64,000 nt of DNA from Emticicia aquatilis (GTDB lineage Bacteria; Bacteroidota; Bacteroidia; Cytophagales; Spirosomataceae), in contig NZ_BMKK01000001.1 in NCBI RefSeq assembly GCF_014644295.1, positions 372,001-436,000 of the forward strand. Direction: 5' to 3'. The position numbers and the translations under genes were made by a program. Within the stretch, counting starts at the first letter, position 1. Each line of letters opens with the position of its first letter. The notes beneath the pieces were generated by a model that saw only the letters and a list, made by a program, of their open reading frames with translations, made no database searches and was not told the origin of the DNA. This document shows positions 60,997 to 64,000 of this stretch, piece after piece.

Positions 60997-63900
60997 ATGC
61001 TCACAGAAAAATCCAACGAAGAACTTTTGTTCGAAATCGAAAAGCTAAAAGTACAACTTTCACAAACCGAACACCAACAAAGCATCGACCAGCTACAAGA
61101 TTTGGTAGATAATACCTCCGAAATCATCATGTTGCTATCGTTGAGTGGGCGTTTTTTGTTTGTAAATACTGCTTTTCGTGAAGCTTTTGGATATTCTGAT
61201 GCCGAACTTTCGCAACTTACGCTTCGAGAGATGCTTCATCCGCAATTTGCTGATGAAACCCTCGACACACTCCAACGCATCAAAGATGGAGACGAACAAG
61301 TAGTTGATTTTCAGACAGTTGTACGAAACAAAGAAGGAAAAAGAGTTTATTTACTGGGTGATATTAGTTGTAGATTTGAGAACGGCAAACCCACGGCGTT
61401 CCGTTGCTTGTTTCGTGACATTACCCAACGAAGACGTGCCGAAAAAGCTCAACAGCTTTATTATACTATCGCACAGCTTAACCTCAATACGCCAAATCTG
61501 CAAGAATTCTTGACACAAGTTCATGCCGAATTGCAGAAAAATATGCAGGCCAATAACTTTTTCGTGGCTCTTTTTGAACCCGACGAAGGTACGATTCATT
61601 TTCCCTATTTTATTGATGAATACTCCGAAACCGAAGAAAATTATCACCGTCGGAAACTCGGAAATGGAATCGTAGAGTATTCAATGGTGCAAAATAAACC
61701 ATTGTTTTTGTCGAATGAAGACATCAAGAAACTCGTCGAAGTTGATAAAATTTACTTCTATGGTTCGTCACTCCCCGAAGTCATGCTTTGCGTACCGCTT
61801 CATGTAGGAGACCGCACAACGGGCGTTATCGGCGTAAAGTCGTACAGCGACCGTAACAAATTCAATATCAGAGACTTAGAGTTGCTCGAATTCGTTTCGG
61901 GGCAAGTAGCAGTTGCCCTCGTTCGTAAACAAAAAGAAGAAGATTTACTTCGCCAAACTTCTCGCCTGAATGCAGTTTTTGATAGTGGTTCACACGTAAT
62001 CTGGACCGTAAATCAGAAGCGACAGCTAAGTTCTTTCAACAAAAACTACGTCAATCTGATTCAGCGAAACTTGGGAACTTTACCCGAAATCAACATGAGC
62101 ATCGAAAAGCTCGGTTGGAAACTTATTTCGCCCGAAGACCGCCCAATTTTACGTGAAAAATACAACGAGGCTTTCACAGGAAAACCACAGTATTTTGAAA
62201 TGCACTGGGGAAATATTGACGGTGGCGACGATTGGTATGAGTTTTTTTTGAATCCAATTCTTTCGTCAGAAAGTGGACAAGTGGAAGAGGTTTCTGGCAT
62301 TGCCCAAAACATCACTGATAAGAAAAATTCGACGATAACGCTCCAAAAAAGTGAGCAGAAGTTTAGAGATACCATCGAATCATTCATTGATATTTATTAT
62401 CGAACCGATTTGGGCGGAAATATCACCATGATTTCTCCGTCGGTGCTAACTCACACGGGATACAGCGTGGGCGAAGTAATGGGCAATAAAGTGGACAAGT
62501 TTTTTGAAAATGCCATTGATAGCTCGAAAAATATCAAAGGTTTACTAAAAGCGGGTAGTATTACAAACTTTGAGGTAGTTGTAAAGCGTAAAAATGGCGA
62601 ACTCCGCCAGTTTATGCTTAATATACGAATGATTAAGGACTCAAAAGGCATTCCTATTGAGGTAGAAGGTGTGGCTCGTGATATTTCGGAATTAAAGAAA
62701 ACTGCCGAAGAATTACTCATAGCCAAAGACGAGGCCGAACGCTCGCTCAAAGTGAAAGAAAGATTCTTGGCAAATATGAGCCACGAGATTCGTACGCCAA
62801 TGAATGGAGTAATCGGTATGATAGATTTGATGTACGAAACGCCACTCAACCCTGAGCAGAAAGACTATGTACAGACCATCAAAAAATCGTCGGAGACTTT
62901 GCTTACAATTCTAAACGATATTCTTGATTTATCGAAAATCGAAGCGGGAAAAATGGATTTACACAATGCTCCGCTCGATATTAAGGAAATCTTGGAGCGA
63001 TTAGTAGCACTTTTCCGCCAACGAGCCATCGAAAAAAACAACAAAGTCAGCTACCACATAGCCGAAGATGTGCCTGCCTATCTGATAGCCGACCAAACTC
63101 GTTTGTTGCAGATTTTCTCAAATCTTACTTCAAATGCTCTCAAATTCACCGAAAATGGCAGTGTAACTATCTCACTATCAAAGGTCTCTTCCAACGGTAA
63201 AATCCACGTTTTGCGAGGCGAAATTACGGATACAGGTATCGGTATTTCGGAAGCAGACCAAAAACTTTTGTTTGGGGCCTTCCAGCAAGTAGATAATTCG
63301 ACCAAAAAATCATTTGGTGGAACGGGACTCGGTTTAGCTATTTCTCGTGAACTTTGCCGATTGATGAAAGGCGATATGGGTGTGATTTCTGAGCAAGGCA
63401 AAGGCAGCACCTTCTGGTTTACGATTGAGGTTCGCTCAACAACCATCAGCCCAAGCGTGAGCGAAAACAACGAAAACGAAATCAAACTGACCGATTTCTT
63501 CAGTAGTCATACACCAAAAATATTGTTGGTAGATGATAATCAAGTAAACCGTAAGGTTGCCTCCGAGATTCTGATAAAAGCTGGTTGTGAGGTAATTACG
63601 GCCGATAGCGGAGCAAAAGCCATTGAAGTTTTTGGCGAAAAGCACAACTTCGACGTAATTTTTATGGATATTCAAATGCCTGAGATGGATGGTATTGAAA
63701 CTACCAAACGCTTGCGTGAATTATACGGAAGTTCGTTGCCGAAGATAGTTGCCATGACGGCCTACTCAATGCAGCACGACCGAGAAAGATTCTTGAACGA
63801 AGGCATGGACGACTATGTTCCGAAGCCAATTCGTGCATCAATTCTAATTCAGAAAGTGAATGAAATTGTGCCAAACGCAAAGACAAAAACAGAAACCATA

Positions 63901-64000
63901 GTAGAAACGCCAAAACCAGTCGAAGTATCGGTAGCTCAAAATACGAATAGCCCGATAAATCCTTCATTACCAACTTTTGATATGGAAGTGGTGAATCAAC
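60997..64000 (+). CDS. Hybrid sensor histidine kinase (3' end cut by window)
   Basis: At least 1001 residues from ATG at 60997 and open to the window end. There is no signal peptide or membrane helix, so it is a soluble sensor. Domains in order: short coiled coil, PAS (about 30-155), GAF (about 165-320, ending VSGQVAVALVR), PAS (about 325-445), PAS (about 455-565), HisKA with His596 in MSHEIRTPMNG, HATPase (N box near SNLTSNALKF, GTGLGLAIS), then a receiver domain with phospho-acceptor Asp891 in VIFMDIQMPEMDG. A linker rich in Thr, Pro and Val follows and may lead to an Hpt domain outside the window. The signal is unknown. Confidence 0.9.
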   Translation, partial: MLTEKSNEELLFEIEKLKVQLSQTEHQQSIDQLQDLVDNTSEIIMLLSLSGRFLFVNTAFREAFGYSDAELSQLTLREMLHPQFADETLDTLQRIKDGDEQVVDFQTVVRNKEGKRVYLLGDISCRFENGKPTAFRCLFRDITQRRRAEKAQQLYYTIAQLNLNTPNLQEFLTQVHAELQKNMQANNFFVALFEPDEGTIHFPYFIDEYSETEENYHRRKLGNGIVEYSMVQNKPLFLSNEDIKKLVEVDKIYFYGSSLPEVMLCVPLHVGDRTTGVIGVKSYSDRNKFNIRDLELLEFVSGQVAVALVRKQKEEDLLRQTSRLNAVFDSGSHVIWTVNQKRQLSSFNKNYVNLIQRNLGTLPEINMSIEKLGWKLISPEDRPILREKYNEAFTGKPQYFEMHWGNIDGGDDWYEFFLNPILSSESGQVEEVSGIAQNITDKKNSTITLQKSEQKFRDTIESFIDIYYRTDLGGNITMISPSVLTHTGYSVGEVMGNKVDKFFENAIDSSKNIKGLLKAGSITNFEVVVKRKNGELRQFMLNIRMIKDSKGIPIEVEGVARDISELKKTAEELLIAKDEAERSLKVKERFLANMSHEIRTPMNGVIGMIDLMYETPLNPEQKDYVQTIKKSSETLLTILNDILDLSKIEAGKMDLHNAPLDIKEILERLVALFRQRAIEKNNKVSYHIAEDVPAYLIADQTRLLQIFSNLTSNALKFTENGSVTISLSKVSSNGKIHVLRGEITDTGIGISEADQKLLFGAFQQVDNSTKKSFGGTGLGLAISRELCRLMKGDMGVISEQGKGSTFWFTIEVRSTTISPSVSENNENEIKLTDFFSSHTPKILLVDDNQVNRKVASEILIKAGCEVITADSGAKAIEVFGEKHNFDVIFMDIQMPEMDGIETTKRLRELYGSSLPKIVAMTAYSMQHDRERFLNEGMDDYVPKPIRASILIQKVNEIVPNAKTKTETIVETPKPVEVSVAQNTNSPINPSLPTFDMEVVNQ

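Overview
The window looks like a chromosomal stretch of a Bacteroidota bacterium, probably of the Cytophagales. The evidence is SusC/TonB-type receptors with carboxypeptidase-regulatory N-termini, a receptor paired with a DUF4249 lipoprotein, DUF5916, DUF3500 and DUF4833 proteins, MgtE and PiT transporters with Bacteroidota-style relatives, almost no Shine-Dalgarno sequences, and several -7 boxes of the form TAnnTTTG. Most genes are about 36-42% GC by eye. No rRNA, tRNA, transposase, prophage or CRISPR array was seen.

Left edge (1-2.9 kb): an AT-rich, tightly coupled three-gene operon on the minus strand that matches the ABC-three-component (ABC-3C) conflict systems: an effector with a nuclease-like N-terminus, a 74-residue middle component and a DUF2326-type ATPase cut by the window start. 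From 3 to 19 kb: secreted M28 peptidase, Fpg/Nei glycosylase, a choice-of-anchor I lipoprotein, a six-blade tectonin-like protein, an RDD protein, a class A beta-lactamase-like hydrolase, a polyprenyl diphosphate synthase, a patatin-like lipase, a sterol-desaturase-family protein, a PiT phosphate transporter with an OprP-like porin, dihydrofolate reductase and a secreted protein of unknown function. From 19 to 32 kb: an amidohydrolase lacking the usual HxH, a holin-4-like membrane protein, an alanine-rich coiled-coil repeat protein, a TonB receptor/DUF4249 pair, a GMC oxidoreductase with a Tat-exported gluconate-dehydrogenase-subunit-3 partner, and a DUF5916 outer-membrane protein.

From 31.7 to 46 kb: panD, a flippase-like membrane protein, the heptose adenylyltransferase gene, a zinc metallopeptidase, an iron alcohol dehydrogenase, an overlapping trio (secreted unknown, class I glutamine amidotransferase, HopJ), a membrane-anchored MutS-like ATPase, an aldehyde dehydrogenase, an S9 peptidase and a GT39-like membrane protein. 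From 46 to 64 kb: an SDR enzyme with DUF4833, a Tat-exported Gfo/Idh/MocA oxidoreductase, a sulfatase, a DPP-IV-like peptidase, a PIN toxin/antitoxin pair, dtd, mgtE, rsmA, DUF3500, an outer-membrane beta-barrel receptor, an AlbA_2 protein and the N-terminal part of a large hybrid histidine kinase.

The least ordinary signals are in the DNA between and at the ends of genes. Several families of short stuttering 'phrase' repeats sit at gene boundaries and in three cases contain the stop codon and last codons of the gene. A palindromic element of about 100-120 bp is inserted in frame between the catalytic Cys and His of a glutamine amidotransferase. A symmetric composite element at 41.2-41.4 kb is built from two 27-base inverted arms and four mini-hairpins. 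The genes themselves belong mostly to known families. No wholly new gene system is proven, but the repeats, the ABC-3C operon and the amidotransferase-HopJ trio deserve follow-up.
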